A stretch of 64,000 bases of DNA from Sipunculus nudus (taxonomy: Eukaryota > Annelida > Sipuncula > Golfingiida > Sipunculidae), in contig CM049316.1 in the NCBI GenBank assembly GCA_026874595.1, positions 70,051,676 through 70,115,675 on the forward strand, in the 5' to 3' direction. How positions within the stretch are numbered: the stretch's first letter is position 1; every line of letters starts with the position of its first letter. The position numbers and the translations under genes are program-made. The notes under the pieces were generated by a model. It searched no databases, was not told the DNA's origin, and saw nothing but the letters and a program-made list of their open reading frames with translations. Below are positions 22,748 through 34,799 of this stretch, in pieces.

Positions 22748-23931
22748 TTACTTCAACAATCATTTCGTCCACAACTAAAATATAAGACATCTGATTCCTT
22801 CAGTTCCCTTGTAACAAATAGAAATGTGAACAAAGTTTTCAGGATAGTTCCCTATAAAACCCGAAACTAATTGTCAAAGCATAAACACCAAGAGTGTCAA
22901 TGACTAATGGCCTTTGTGCTTTCAGCAATGATCATGTACTATTATGGGTTTGCCATCATGAGATAGATCATGAGATAGAAAAGATGTGTATCAAGCAATA
23001 TATTCTGTCAAACCAAAATGTTAGATTCTGGGAAGGAACCACAATTGGCAACTTTATTGTGTTCTGCTACAGGAATGTCTGCCTATTCCTGTGTACTGGT
23101 ACTCTGGTTTTGTATATATCCCATACACGTTGTACCGTCGAGAAAGGTCATTTTATGCCATATTACCCAGATAATGTATTACATGGACTGACACTATATG
23201 CGGAAAAACCGCAACCAAGACCTAATGTATTTTGCTGGTTTTATATAGAGCTGTGTGGGTCGAATTATAGAACCATGTGTGGAAATATTGATGCAAGACC
23301 AAGAATGTGGGTATTTCATTCGGGTATTTTTAAATAAAGAACAAACCGTATATCTGAGCTAACCGTATAGCCTTATTGTACTGCCTAAAAATTAAGTGCC
23401 ACATACCAGTAATTCTCTAGTTAATGCATTAAATTTGCTGTGGTTTTATGCTCTATGTATGTCGACTGAGGATTATGTTCGTCTACACAGAGTCTATTCA
23501 CAACTGTTTAATACCTCCCTAAGCTTAGCACATAGATAAGAAGTGTCTTAGAATACCATGATTGAAGAAAATCCTTGACATTTTATTAAATGTACCCTAG
23601 ATTTTCATGGTAAGGAGATAACTATTGTTTTCTCAATCTTGAAACCTATTCCATTGGATTCCTTGACCACAAAAATGTATATTTTGACACAAAATTTGTC
23701 ATTATAGCTGTAACAGAAGCAAACATATAAGGTTTAGAGTATTTTCGGCGGCCATTTTGAATAATTTGCATATATTTCACATACTAAGGGAGATCTAACT
23801 TGTGTCTTTGGATAAATTTATTCCTATGACCCTAAGGTACTTCTATGCCAAAGGGGACCTTTGCATCATGAATTGAAGTCAACAGCCTATTTTATGCACT
23901 TAACCCACCCACTATATCCCTTTTGATGTGT
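22748..23931. repeat. Right arm of a large inverted repeat
   Basis: 1184 bp, reverse-complementary to 18289-20199. It has no hAT insertion: around 23685-23700 the sequence passes straight through the site. The outer end is AACCCACCCACTA and the inner end ACTTCAACAATCATTTCGTC. Confidence 0.88.
22900..23337 (+). CDS. Unrecognised intronless ORF, paralogue R
   Basis: The first ATG is at 22900; a longer reading from 22894 would need a GTG start and is unlikely in an animal. The product is 145 residues. It aligns with the minus-strand ORF at 19710-20030 and adds about 36 C-terminal residues (CWFYIELCGSNYRTMCGN). An insertion EIDH-type repeat after HH duplicates CATGAGATAGAT. No known domain is seen. 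AATAAA occurs right at the end (about 23331-23336), close enough to serve as a poly(A) signal only if the stop overlaps it. The flanks, but not the ORF, are nearly identical to the left arm, which is unusual for a functional pair. Confidence 0.5.
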   Translation: MTNGLCAFSNDHVLLWVCHHEIDHEIEKMCIKQYILSNQNVRFWEGTTIGNFIVFCYRNVCLFLCTGTLVLYISHTRCTVEKGHFMPYYPDNVLHGLTLYAEKPQPRPNVFCWFYIELCGSNYRTMCGNIDARPRMWVFHSGIFK

Positions 23932-25457
23932 TTCGTTGCTACCAAAGAAAATGTATATTTTTATATGAACTGTAGAAAATACCTTAAGTCAATGTTTATT
24001 CATCCCCTAGTTGAGCATTATTCCACTATTTAGGCAGGGTTAAACATACACATTTACAGGGTGGTACGTGGTCTGGTGGAAGGGGAGAGGGGTTAAGCCT
24101 GGAGCTCAAGGCCCACGTCTCCATCCCTTTTTCTGAGATCCAGTGACCGCTTTTTGTCTTAATAATAGGTTTGAGAAGCGGGTCCATGAGAGGGGTCCAG
24201 GGGGTCCAGACATTTTTTCAGCCACTGCAACTTTTTTAGGGTTTCAGACCAAATTGCGGCGGCCTGGGCACCCTTTTTTTACAAGGTTTTGCCATTAGTC
24301 CATCCTTGATCCGCCCCTGGGTTTATGACTTCTTTTTTTCCTAGCTCCGGGTAGTAAAACCGCAAAACCAAAAAGACCATTAAAAAATTGTTTTACAGAT
24401 TCACCGCTTCCATTTTTCGTGATACAACTTATTTTGATGAATGATGAAAAAGTCCTTGATAATGTCGCTAATTTATGTTGATCATTCAGTCCAGTTCAAT
24501 AAATGAAGCAAGCGTTTGTATTTCTTCGCAAGCTGACAAATTCCATGTATTGTGTTTCGACCGATAAAACAAATCGCCCGCTCTCAATGTAGAAGTTTTT
24601 GTTCTCAGAGTCCACAGACCATAAAATTATTGTTGTGTGGTATTAATGGGTCTTCATCACATTTTACTTTGGCCAGTATTGACATTGTATGATAATATCC
24701 TTATGACGCACACATGGACTAAATCTTTGGACGCCCTTAATTCCCTGGGATATCCCAAGGTTAGGCAGATAAATACTCCCTCAAAGTCTTCCTCATCTCG
24801 CAAAGTTCCGATCCTCTGAAATATTAAGACGGACACGTACGGGCCCCCTTTCCAGCAATTTCCGCCGACTGTGTTAACATGGTAGGAGTATATCCACCGA
24901 GAAATCATGAGACAGGTATTTTGAAAATATCATATGATAAACGTGTTCTAATCTTATTACATATGCACCTGAACAACAACGGCTTGTCATTAACTGCATG
25001 AATACTGAAATGTACACGCCTCCAGAGAGAAAACCATGAGGAAAAGCAAATAAGAAGGTGCGTTGACTTTGATGTCTATAAAAAACAATGTTGCTATAGG
25101 AACCGTCTAGACATGAATCGGTTCCCACGGAATTAATAATGTACTGAAATTAACATCAAATGAGACACCTGGGTTCCCTAAACTATTTTCACACACTAAA
25201 ATCTAAACATGATACTCCATATAAATGTACAATAAATTAAATAAACAATCATCTGGTTATACTCCTTATTTGAATATGCAATGAAAATAACTAAGTCACT
25301 GTTCTCTGGTGACATAGGGTATATGGGATATACAATGTCGAAAACAACCAGAGCGCACGAGCCCATTACATAAAGAGGTATCCGCAAATTTTAAAGATAT
25401 TATTTTACATTGAACTTCTACAGTAAAAAAATGTAATGTGACAAATTATGTGATTTT
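23932..25457. other. Intergenic; no gene supported
   Basis: About 1.5 kb. The piece 24060-24325 is more GC-rich and ends CCATCCTTGATCCGCCCCTG, which resembles the end of some hAT MITEs, but no matching left end or target duplication was found. The remaining ORFs are short and unremarkable. Confidence 0.5.
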
Positions 25458-28054
25458 TAGCTCAGCTGAGCTATAGTCGTGGTCCATTGTCCGTCGTCCG
25501 TCCGTCTGTCTGTCCGTCCGTCCGTCCGTCTGTCCGGATGTCCGTCCGTAAGACTGGCACGTTTCGACACCATTGGACCTACGAATCTGAAATTCGGCAT
25601 ACAGTTAGATGTCCCCAAAATCTCCTACCATGCCAAAAATTGGGTCAATATGACTTCGTTCCTTCGAGATATCAAGGAAAAACCTCAATTTTTTATTAGA
25701 AATCTATTTTTACACTTCAGGACTGCCTAATATCAAAACCACTCATCTGATTTTCTTCATTTTTACCATAAATATTTCTCTGTATGGTTCCTATGTACAT
25801 GCCAGAAATTGAGTCAGTATTATTGAATTTTAAAAAGTTATGGGCCCAAACATAATGGACTTTGTAAAAAAAATGAGGAAAGATATTTTGTCACTTAAGA
25901 CCAAAAGTGTTAAAGGTAGGAATTTCTTTTCAGTAATACTACTTTAAATAATCAAAATTTAATGGTATACCAAAAATTAGATCAAAATCTGTTAAAATTT
26001 TTAAATATTGGCAAAAATATAAAATTGGTACCTTAAATTTTGCCCAAGTTTGACCATGGCACGTTTTTTTCCTGTAACTGCTGTGGATTTAATTTTCAAA
26101 GCATGTTTTTGTTACCATTTCAACTGTTAAAACAAAAAATTTGAAACCAGTTGATCAAAAACTGTAGATTTTATTCAAGTTTTCAAGCTTCATGTCACAT
26201 ATTGTTTACATCAAGCTAGTGTTATGCAGTTTACTAGAGCTCAGCTCCCCAGCTTCAGCTCTAAGTTCCTTAAATTTTGCATACAGTTAGATGTCCCCCA
26301 AATCCTCTACCATACTAAAAGTTTGGTCACTAGGACTGCATTCCTTCGAGATATTAAGAAAAAACTTCATTTTTCCATTAAAACCCCATTGTTAAACTTT
26401 AAGATTGCCTAATATCAAAACCACTGATCTGGCTTTGATCATATATTTTTCTATACATTCGCTATGCATATGCCAGAAATGATGTCAGTATTGTGTAACT
26501 GTTTTAGTTCTAGGCCCAAACATAATGCACTTTGTAAAAAAATCAAGAAATATATTTACTCTCTTAACATGAAAATGCTGAAGGTAGACTTTTTTTGCCA
26601 GGGATATAACATTATTTAATGAAGATTCAATTGTATTCCCAAAATTAGTTCTGAATTTTTCAAATTTGATAAGTTATTAGCATAAATATAAAATCAGTAC
26701 CTTAAATTTTGCCTAACTTTGGCCATGGGATGTTTTTTCCCTGTAAGCACTGTTGATTTAATTTTCATATCTTGAACACGTAAGGATGTTAGCTTCTAAA
26801 TTCTGAAGTTATAAAAGGAATTGGTCAAAAACTAGCTTTTATGAAAGTTTTTATGAGACCATATCACACCTTGGCTGTACTGAAGCCCCTCTTTTATGTC
26901 CCCACATTGACCTTTCAGGCCAATTATGCATGCTTGAAGCGAGGCACTCTGCAGCCAGCCAGCTCTTGGGTGGCTTCAACTGGATCTAACTGTCCAACCC
27001 CCTCCACTAGTATTTGTTTAGGCCTTAAACATAACAATAATTTTTTTTTTAAATTCTTGGTTTATGATAAGAACTTAAGAAAAATAAATGGAAAAGGAAT
27101 TTATAGTTAATAAGTTACAGGGGATAACCTTGCAATTACTGATCACTTATGGATCTTCCATGGATGACCAAAATTGTATTTCAAATGACACCATGCAGTC
27201 ACCATTGGGTATTTTTAATTTCAACCATAAAAATGAAAAATAAGTAATTAAAATAAATTGTTGTTTACTATTAGAGATTATATGAAGCAAGATAATGATA
27301 GACAAGGATGCAGTTGATTATATTAAATTAATCTAAATTTCCAGGTCTTTTCCAGGCGTTTAACTTGTTGGTTTATTTTTATTACAAAATTAAAATAATA
27401 AATAAATATGTCAAAAATTTAAAATATTACTCAGACAAGTGCTCATTAAAGATTTTAATTTGTTTGACTTATAACTCATGGTTGTATCAGTTGTTACATG
27501 ATACTGGCTAAATAATCAAAATTTATATTGCTGGTCCTTTATTTCAGTTCATAAAATTAAACATTCCCAACTCCAGTTTGCTCCTGGTATGATATATTGG
27601 GTGTTTTGATCCTTGGATTAATTTTAACACATGTATTAGTTTTATAGCTGAGAATACTTTTCTTTCTTTCCTGATACCATTTAAAAAATATAAATATTTA
27701 AATTTTTCCTGTTAGTGGTGTGGATTTAATTTTCACACCATGTACACATTAACATTTCATCTGTTAAAATCTAAAATTTGAAACCAATTGATCAAAAACT
27801 GTAGATTTTATTCAAGTTTCCAGGTACCATGTCTTCATTGTTTACATCAGATCAGTATAAATGCAGTGTACTGGGCAGTTACATAACACCTTCAGGTCTG
27901 ACCTACTGCCAATGTGAGTGTCTGGGTCAGGCTGGGTCAGGCAGTAATTACCAGAGAGCCTCTCTTTCTCTCTCTCTCTGGCAGTCTAGGTCTCTCTTTC
28001 TCTCTCTCTCTCTCCTCTGCTTTTTCTCTTTCTTCCTCCATCTTTCTTTCTCTC

Positions 28055-28090
<36 letters not shown>

Positions 28091-29443
28091 CCTAATTGCC
28101 TCCCTTCCTCCCTCCATCCCATTCTGTTGACAGGTACTATTAACTGAATACATTAGCTATAAATGTTGATGCAATTTAGAAATGTGAATCAACTGAAATA
28201 TTCACAATCACATGTATGTTTTACTGTAAATTTAAAGTAACATTCGGAAACTTGGATTAAAATTATGTAATGAAATAAGGAATAAATGCAAATATTGTTA
28301 ATTTTTTCTTGGCTCAGTAGAATGGGGAAAAAAATTATTTGCTTTGTTTATCCATCTTTCTGTCTGTTTTAAATATTTAATGTTCATGAATAAACTTTTT
28401 TTTATAAGCACTGTTGAATTAAATTTCATATCCTGTATGTATATGCAAGGGTGTTGTAACTCTCACCATCCCACTGAGGCTTTGCTCCTTGGCACTGTGA
28501 ACAATAGTTCTATGGCTATAGCCTAAAATTTAATAATTATATCTACAGAGAGACAGAGGCATTGTAACTCTGATCATAAAACAACACCCCCCCCCCCCCC
28601 CCATCAAGTCATTGCACCTGTGGAATGGGGACGTTATGGCAACTGCATACATATCATAAAATTGATAAAAAAAGGTTTACCAAATAAATTGGATCTCATC
28701 AGACAAATGTGTAAACTGTTGAACTGTCAACAGCTTATCAAAAAGGTAACCAATGGAAAGGCATGGTCAGGTCTCAAATATTATTTGCAACATTTTCTTC
28801 AATCATATAAACCAACCATGGCCCAGACTACCTCTTCCTCTCAAACATTATCTACATTTCATCATATTTTTAAGATTTTAAACTTCCAGGTGGTTCAGTA
28901 CTGTTGACCATTTGTCTATAGGTACCTATGTACATGCCAGAAATTATGTCAATATTGTGTTATATGAAGACGAGAGGGGCATCAAAATAATGCACCTTGT
29001 CAAGACCGATCTTGTCAAGATATCATGTCATACAGTCACAAATTCATAAATCCCCTCATCAGCATAGTTAATCATAACCTTGTATCTGTCAAATTGAACT
29101 CTTGCAGTTTTCCATACACTATAGATCCTTCAACAAATAGCCTTATCATCATTATACCACTGCTTAGCATACTGTCATTGCATTCATATTTGCTCAAATA
29201 AATTGCTTTTTTCGACCCCTCCCAAATAAATAAAAAATAAACCACTATATTTTACTCCATATTAATCCATCAGTCAGGTTATTTCATATATCATTTACTC
29301 ACATATTACATTATATTCCTTTATAAAAGCCCAACATGACCATGATATTCTAAGCTTTATCTACTCAATATAGTATCACAATGGTGATACATTTATAGTC
29401 CAATCATGATCAGCTGAGCGCCGTGACCCATGGGTCCCTTGTT
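25458..29443 (+). repeat. Long non-coding interspersed repeat, copy 4 (longest)
   Basis: It begins TAGCTCAGCTGAGC with a long GTCCGTCCGTCTGTC tract (25490-25550) and ends CAGCTGAGCGCCGTGACCCATGGGTCCCTTGTT near 29443. Two clear internal monomers start near 25580 and 26270, each with CATACAGTTAGATGTCCCC, CAAACATAATG, TACCTTAAATTTTGCC and a GATTTAATTTTCA block; a partial third lies near 27700-27830. It also holds a CT microsatellite and a 16-C run at 28587-28602. At 3986 bp it may be one element or several fused copies. No coding capacity. Confidence 0.75.
27961..28091. repeat. CT-rich microsatellite
   Basis: Interrupted (TC)n and (TTTC)n sequence. It generates spurious Ser/Leu-rich ORFs on the plus strand and Arg/Glu-rich ones on the minus strand. 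Confidence 0.9.
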
Positions 29444-29727
29444 TATTTCCTTAATAAGTGAAATCTTAACTAAACTAATGTCACAAATCTGAATAAGCCC
29501 GTTAATTCCACCTCTCATAAAACAGCACAGTGTCAATGCTTTTCACGGGATAACTCTTGCTTCAAAGGACACGGCTGTCCAAAAAGACACTGAACTTCTG
29601 ATGCCGCCTGTAAACGAAATTTGGTTCATCATATCTGTCGTTTGCTTTAAAATTTAAAATTCTATTTTATAATTATTCTATGTAAACACAAACTCTAAGA
29701 CGATTTCCAGAAGACGATCAGGACTTG

Positions 29728-29750
29728 TGACGTCAGCAGGCGTATATAAG
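29728..29750 (+). promoter_or_regulatory. Candidate core promoter: CRE plus TATA box
   Basis: TGACGTCA at 29728-29735 is followed by TATATAAG at 29743-29750. The sequence downstream (29760-30310) changes sharply to higher GC content than the surrounding AT-rich DNA, as expected for a transcribed first exon. A start site would fall near 29773-29785. Confidence 0.45.
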
Positions 29751-29772
29751 CAATGGATAAGAGGAGCGCTTT

Positions 29773-30222
29773 ACAATCGCCTAGGTCAGCGCGCCAGTTT
29801 GGTGTAGTCTGACAGTTGTCTGCGATCCAGAAGCGGGTCCGTGTTTGTCAGTGACTGATCAGCTGAGAGATGATGTTCCTGAGCGTAAAACGTCAGTCTG
29901 GGGACGGCCACGTTGATACCTCTCTAACGGGCTTGGGAGTGTATCGTAGTTCGCGAAGGACTGGTAATACGGCGATGTGTTTCAACCGTGGTGGTGGTCC
30001 AGTAACAGACCAGGACAGTATACACGCGAAAAGAGAGTGGTTCGAAATATTGTTGTGCGTGACATATTTAGGTACTTAGTGCTAGATGAATCCAGGAGAC
30101 ATCTGCTGTGAAAGACATTTCTTCAGTGTGCCTTCAGAGTAGGCTGTCAGTGCTTCAGAGAAAGACAGTGTTGATGAGTGGCGTGAAGCGCTGGCGCGGT
30201 CCTGTGCATGTAAACAGTGAGT
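29773..30222 (+). other. Candidate non-coding or mostly non-coding first exon
   Basis: GC-richer stretch just downstream of the CRE/TATA pair. It contains a 69-codon ORF (29870-30079, starting MMFLSVKRQSGD) with no recognised motif. A good donor ACA|GTGAGT lies at 30217-30222. No following exon could be identified, so the gene is unknown. It might also be a unique island without function. Confidence 0.35.
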
Positions 30223-30524
30223 GCGGACTGAGCTAGGAGCTGACATTCCAATGTCACGTGTGCGCGTTGGTTATGTGATCGGGAGCCGTGTAAACAAGTG
30301 AACTGTGCAGTGTGCTTAGAGGAGTATTCAGAAATTTTGTTTGATTATATGGACTCCTGTGATTATTGATATATATGTGAGGAACGCCTTTCTAGAGAAA
30401 TGTTAATGTATTTTAATATATTTTATTGTTTTGTTTTCTCATCTCTTTTCATCTTTTGGAGCGTATTTGCGATTTCAGCCGGTTTGGTTTACCGTTAAAA
30501 AGAACCTGGACTTCATTCCATCAA

Positions 30525-30547
30525 GGGGGGGGGGGGGGGGGGGGGGG
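30525..30547 (+). repeat. Run of 23 G
   Basis: Uninterrupted G23, probably prone to length error in sequencing and assembly. Confidence 0.9.
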
Positions 30548-30655
30548 TAATTCACTATATGAAACATTTATGATAATAGAAGAAAAACCTTAAAGACTCT
30601 AACAGGAGCCTTAGAAGTTATTTTCTTGATCGATTTCACGGTTCATATTGCTGAT

Positions 30656-31119
30656 TTAAAGGGGCCTATTTTCGATAACTCACGTCTGTGAACTAAATAC
30701 AATATACCTTGAAACTTCAAAAAGAAATTGGCCAGAAAACGCCGAAAACGTGCGATGGTGTATCCCATCGCTCACAGGCTGTGCGTTTTGTTTATCTTCA
30801 TGTGCTTATAACATGTGGGGGCAAAATAACCAAAACACATTCAATAAGGTCATCTGGCAGCAAGTGAGACCGAGTTTGCTAAGGGCGTTTTGAGTCACCT
30901 TTCAACTTCCGCACCGCACATATGCAACCAACCAAACTGCGTTACATGTTATATTTTCCGTTTGTCAAGTTTACAGATAAACAGGCTTATATATCCATCA
31001 CAGAGGCGTTACAAGAACTTTATTTAAAAGGGATCACCTAGAGTTCAATAATAGGTACGTAGGTTAACCAGGATTTACATAAATTCTGTCGAGGGGATAG
31101 GTGAATAAGCTGACTTTAA
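30656..31119 (+). mobile_element. MITE-like element with TTAAAGG-type ends, full copy
   Basis: It starts TTAAAGGGGCCTATTTTCG and ends GAATAAGCTGACTTTAA. Shared internal blocks are TTGGCCAGAAAACGCCG, CACAGGCTG, TTTGTTTATCTTCATGTG, GGTCATCTGGCAGCAAGTGA and GGCGTTACAAGAACTT. Confidence 0.75.
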
Positions 31120-33677
31120 ACCTTTATAGTAGTTTGGGTAATTTTGCGCCAAAGTTTTGTGGGGATATTGAATGTATGGATTAGCTCATGGTTCTACAGT
31201 AACCTACAGTAACGAAATACATGATTGACGAGGTAAAAATCTACTATGAAAAAAATAAACAAGTTCTCGCAAGAACCTTTGGCACATGAAAAAACCCAGC
31301 TTGATATATATAGAACTAATTAAGTCCGAAAAAGGTTCTTTTGATTTTCATGGAATCTTTGGATTCGAGAAGAGACTACCAAGTTAATGTTTTGTCATAT
31401 GTTATATTCTGTTTTTCTTGTGTGGTATTTCCATCTGACATCGTTTACTTTGCTAACCCCAAAGTATCTGACATGCTATAATGATTCGAGCTGATTTATA
31501 TGCCGGAATGGAGAGTCTCGATGTTTCACTACCAGGGGTGGCACAGAGCAAAGAATTGTAATCAGACCAGTGAGAGCGTGGTATCGGATGGTGTATCCAA
31601 CTTTAAAAAAATATATAACCGCTTCGTAAGGAATGTTACCTTTATGGTATTTCTGTCATTCCTACCTTTGTCTTACTGTCACACTATCTATGTACAATTA
31701 TTTTCTTGTCTGCCTTATTCATACAAATTTTCTCTTTTTTTATCTCACTCGACAGATCCGTCTTTTCATTTAACCTTTTGAGTCTCACTGTCGTTGAAAT
31801 AATAAACATCCCCAATCCATTTAAGCCGCCCATACCCATCCGGGTTTCTCATTAAACAGGTTTATGTTACGGACCCCTCCATAAATAACAAAACCAATTA
31901 CAGTGCTAAGTCTGAAATCTCCACATTATCAACAGAACGAAAAGATCTTGCATAATAAGTGGAACGACCAAGCCATTTTCCTCCCGATAGATTTTCTCTA
32001 GCACCATCCAATTTGCTGATTAAGCAGAATGAACATGGGTCGATTTTGGTCTCTTCTTGTTTCCGTTGTATTAAGCGGTTAAACAAGCGAGGCGATTATG
32101 CCCGTATAAGCCTCCTTACAGCCGGGAGTTGGCGGACAGAAGGATGGAAAAAGTGCAAAGGTCAGCAAAATAACGAGAGAAATTAACTTCGTTTCTTCCG
32201 TCTCAGCTGAATCTGAATTGAAAGGAAATGCAGAGGAAAACTAACCAATAATATTATCTGATGAGCTCCAAGCGGTGTCTGTAGCGACCTTGCCTTAACT
32301 CACTCTGTTCAAGATAATGCAGCACAAGGATAAAGAATAAAGGAATGAAAGGCCTGTAAAACTGTGTGCATGACTTCATTGACTGTATAAAGAGATGAAT
32401 TGAACCTAGGTGCGTTTTCACTGTTCCTTGAACATGTTCCTTTTCACTCTTCACTTCAGGAAGACATAGCAACTCTGACTTTTGGTTACCAACCCGGAAA
32501 CCAGAAGGCTTAATGATAACAAATAATTATTCCCGTTTTATGGCCAACTTTATCTTCATTTAATTAACAGTATCACCAATAGGCCAATGACCTATTCTTA
32601 AAAAATCCCAGTATAAAAAAGTCCTATATTAAATCAATTTTGTTTGTAATAGACCAATAAAGCAAGATGTATTAAGACTTATTATCATGACTTAATTATG
32701 TTGTATTAAGAATGTATAAGGACCTATCATGATAATGCTGCCTGTAGACTTACTTTAAGGTACCAAAATTCTATCTATTGTGTAGGATGACCATGACTTG
32801 ACCCTCATTGTCAACCCTTGAGAACATCGAGTATTTAGTGTTATGAGATCATTAAAACAACCGATTATCTCCTGACATTATTTTACCATATATGTTGTAC
32901 CATAACCTCACGCCATACTTGATAATAATAAAATCTCATTAAATCATAAAGTCCCTGACTGCTGAGCCCGGAGCAATGCTGATTGCGTCTTTATATGGAA
33001 CCCTACCTCTTTTAATCTGGAATGAAACAAAATGAATAATAAATAATTAAGAACCCGATTATAACGAACCCGCAGGGATTTTTAAACAGAAGGGGTCCGA
33101 CCCAGGGAGACCAATAAGAAAATCTTTAAGAGATCGACAGGTCCGAAAAACGTTCGGGGTGAATATATACATAGGCCGTAAAATGCATTTCAATCCTAAA
33201 TAAATTGCTGAGGCTGATTGGGGGGGGGGGACAAACTAACCAATACAAGGAATTAATTATGATAAATATTATGATTAGCTATGACGTAAACTAAACCGTG
33301 CTATACTTATGTTGATGTGCCGTCACCATATCCACATGAAGAAAGGGCATTGAGTTGTTTAAGAAAGAATTAGAATCACGTTTCCTATGTTAAAGTCTTA
33401 CGGGTGCACAAGTGGTGGCAGGGCTCGTTCGCTCGAGGAAAATCTATGAAACTTGACGACGCAGAAAGCAAGGCCAGACAAGGTGGAAGACCTGGCAGTG
33501 ATGCAATCACCCTGAAACAGATTTCCGTCGGCCTGGGTGTGCCATTACGATGTAGAGCTAACAATGCATGCTACTGAACACGCAGATGAGTGATTTTATG
33601 AATATCATTGAATTGTTTGGTATAAACTGATGTCCCTTCGTATTTCTGCGGATGGTCACTGCAAACTTTAATTCAAA

Positions 33678-33736
<59 letters not shown>

Positions 33737-34304
33737 TATTTAAAAGGAGAGCATGAAGCATAGTTATTAAGGCGTTAGTCCTCGTAGGTGAATGTCCCTG
33801 GTTGGAAGTCGGGCCTTAATGAAATAATGGTGGGATTTCGATAGAACCTCAGAGATTGGCTCTTATGTCTTAACGACAGGTAAGAACTTCTTGATTATTC
33901 CTAGGCCCGTGCATATTAAAACTTGAAATGCAGAAGGCTATTGATCTATCCTTAAATAAAAATTTAAAAAAAAAATCTATTTACTCAAATATTACATATA
34001 TATTTGTAAACATTTACACAAAGGTGGAATGTTCACAATGTTGAAGGGGGGGGGGGACTTCGACCACATACCCCCCCCCCCCTCACACACACACCTACAC
34101 ACATAGGCCCTTGTAACGGGGTAAACTACAACCAACCCACCTACCCCCTCTCCCTTCCCCATTTTCTAGTATACATACTTTAACAACCATGAAAATGTTT
34201 TACGTAGTGGATCCAGAACCCAATCGGTGGGGGTGGGGTGGGGGATGGGAGGTGGATGGACAAGTGACGTCAGTGACCTGACGTCAGTCAAGGTTCTACA
34301 CATC
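31120..34304. other. Intergenic; no gene supported
   Basis: About 3.2 kb. A (TA)n tract lies at about 33681-33731. G and C runs occur at 33221-33230 and 34046-34082. A GC-richer 66-codon open frame without a clear start spans about 33377-33576. Two TGACGTCA sites sit at 34265-34272 and 34279-34286. None of this defines a gene. Confidence 0.5.
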
Positions 34305-34653
34305 TTGAAGGGGCCCATTCACCTATCTGACCTTTATGAACTAAAGGTAATTCCTTGGAACTTCTATAAAAATAGGCCAGAAAACTTGGATATCACCGTA
34401 CAAAGGCTTCTTCTTTTGTTTATATCAATGTGTTTACAATATGTAGGGGCCCGCCACAGAATCAAAACAAATCCAGCAAGGGCATCTGGTGGCAAACAGT
34501 TGAGCAAGAGCTTTGCAAATGTTTTTTTTTCTTTGCATATATGGGACCTAGGTTACATATTTTTCCTGTTTGTCAACATTGTTGTGTTTACAAACAAGCT
34601 GTTGATAAACAATTTGATACATCCTTCACGAAGGCGTGAATGGGTACCTTTAA
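34305..34653 (+). mobile_element. MITE-like element with TTAAAGG-type ends, shorter copy
   Basis: It starts TTGAAGGGGCCCATTCACC and ends GAATGGGTACCTTTAA. It contains AAAATAGGCCAGAAAACTTGG, TTTGTTTATATCAATGTG, GGGCATCTGGTGGCAA and TTTGCAAATG. The portion around GGCGTTATAAG is largely deleted. The 150-codon ORF here is not conserved in other copies and is not taken as a gene. Confidence 0.75.
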
Positions 34654-34799
34654 GCCACAGCACGCCGTTGACCAAGTGATAAACTGTCTCTGTAAAAAAA
34701 ATTAGCTGCCAACGCCAGTAATTCAGCCACATTGCTAGGCTCTAGCAAAGGTAAACCATCAACTGCATTAAATATTGATATCAATACATAAGTCATTGA

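Noticed and set aside
22894-22899. GTG start for the right-arm ORF (and at 20036 for the left-arm ORF)
   Set aside because: Animal genes rarely start at GTG; an ATG lies two codons downstream in both copies.
24060-24325. MITE ending GATCCGCCCCTG
   Set aside because: The right end is suggestive, but no matching left end or target duplication was found.
27829-28147. Ser/Leu-rich and Arg/Glu-rich ORFs
   Set aside because: By-products of the CT microsatellite inside the long repeat.
33377-33576. GC-richer open frame of about 66 codons
   Set aside because: No start in context, no splice sites of quality and no recognisable motif.
33763-33815. tRNA-like fold
   Set aside because: Only a vague B-box resemblance (GGTTGGAAGTC); A box and acceptor stem are absent.
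34227-34679. 150-codon ORF on the plus strand
   Set aside because: Spans a MITE copy and its G-rich flank; the frame is not open in other copies of the element.
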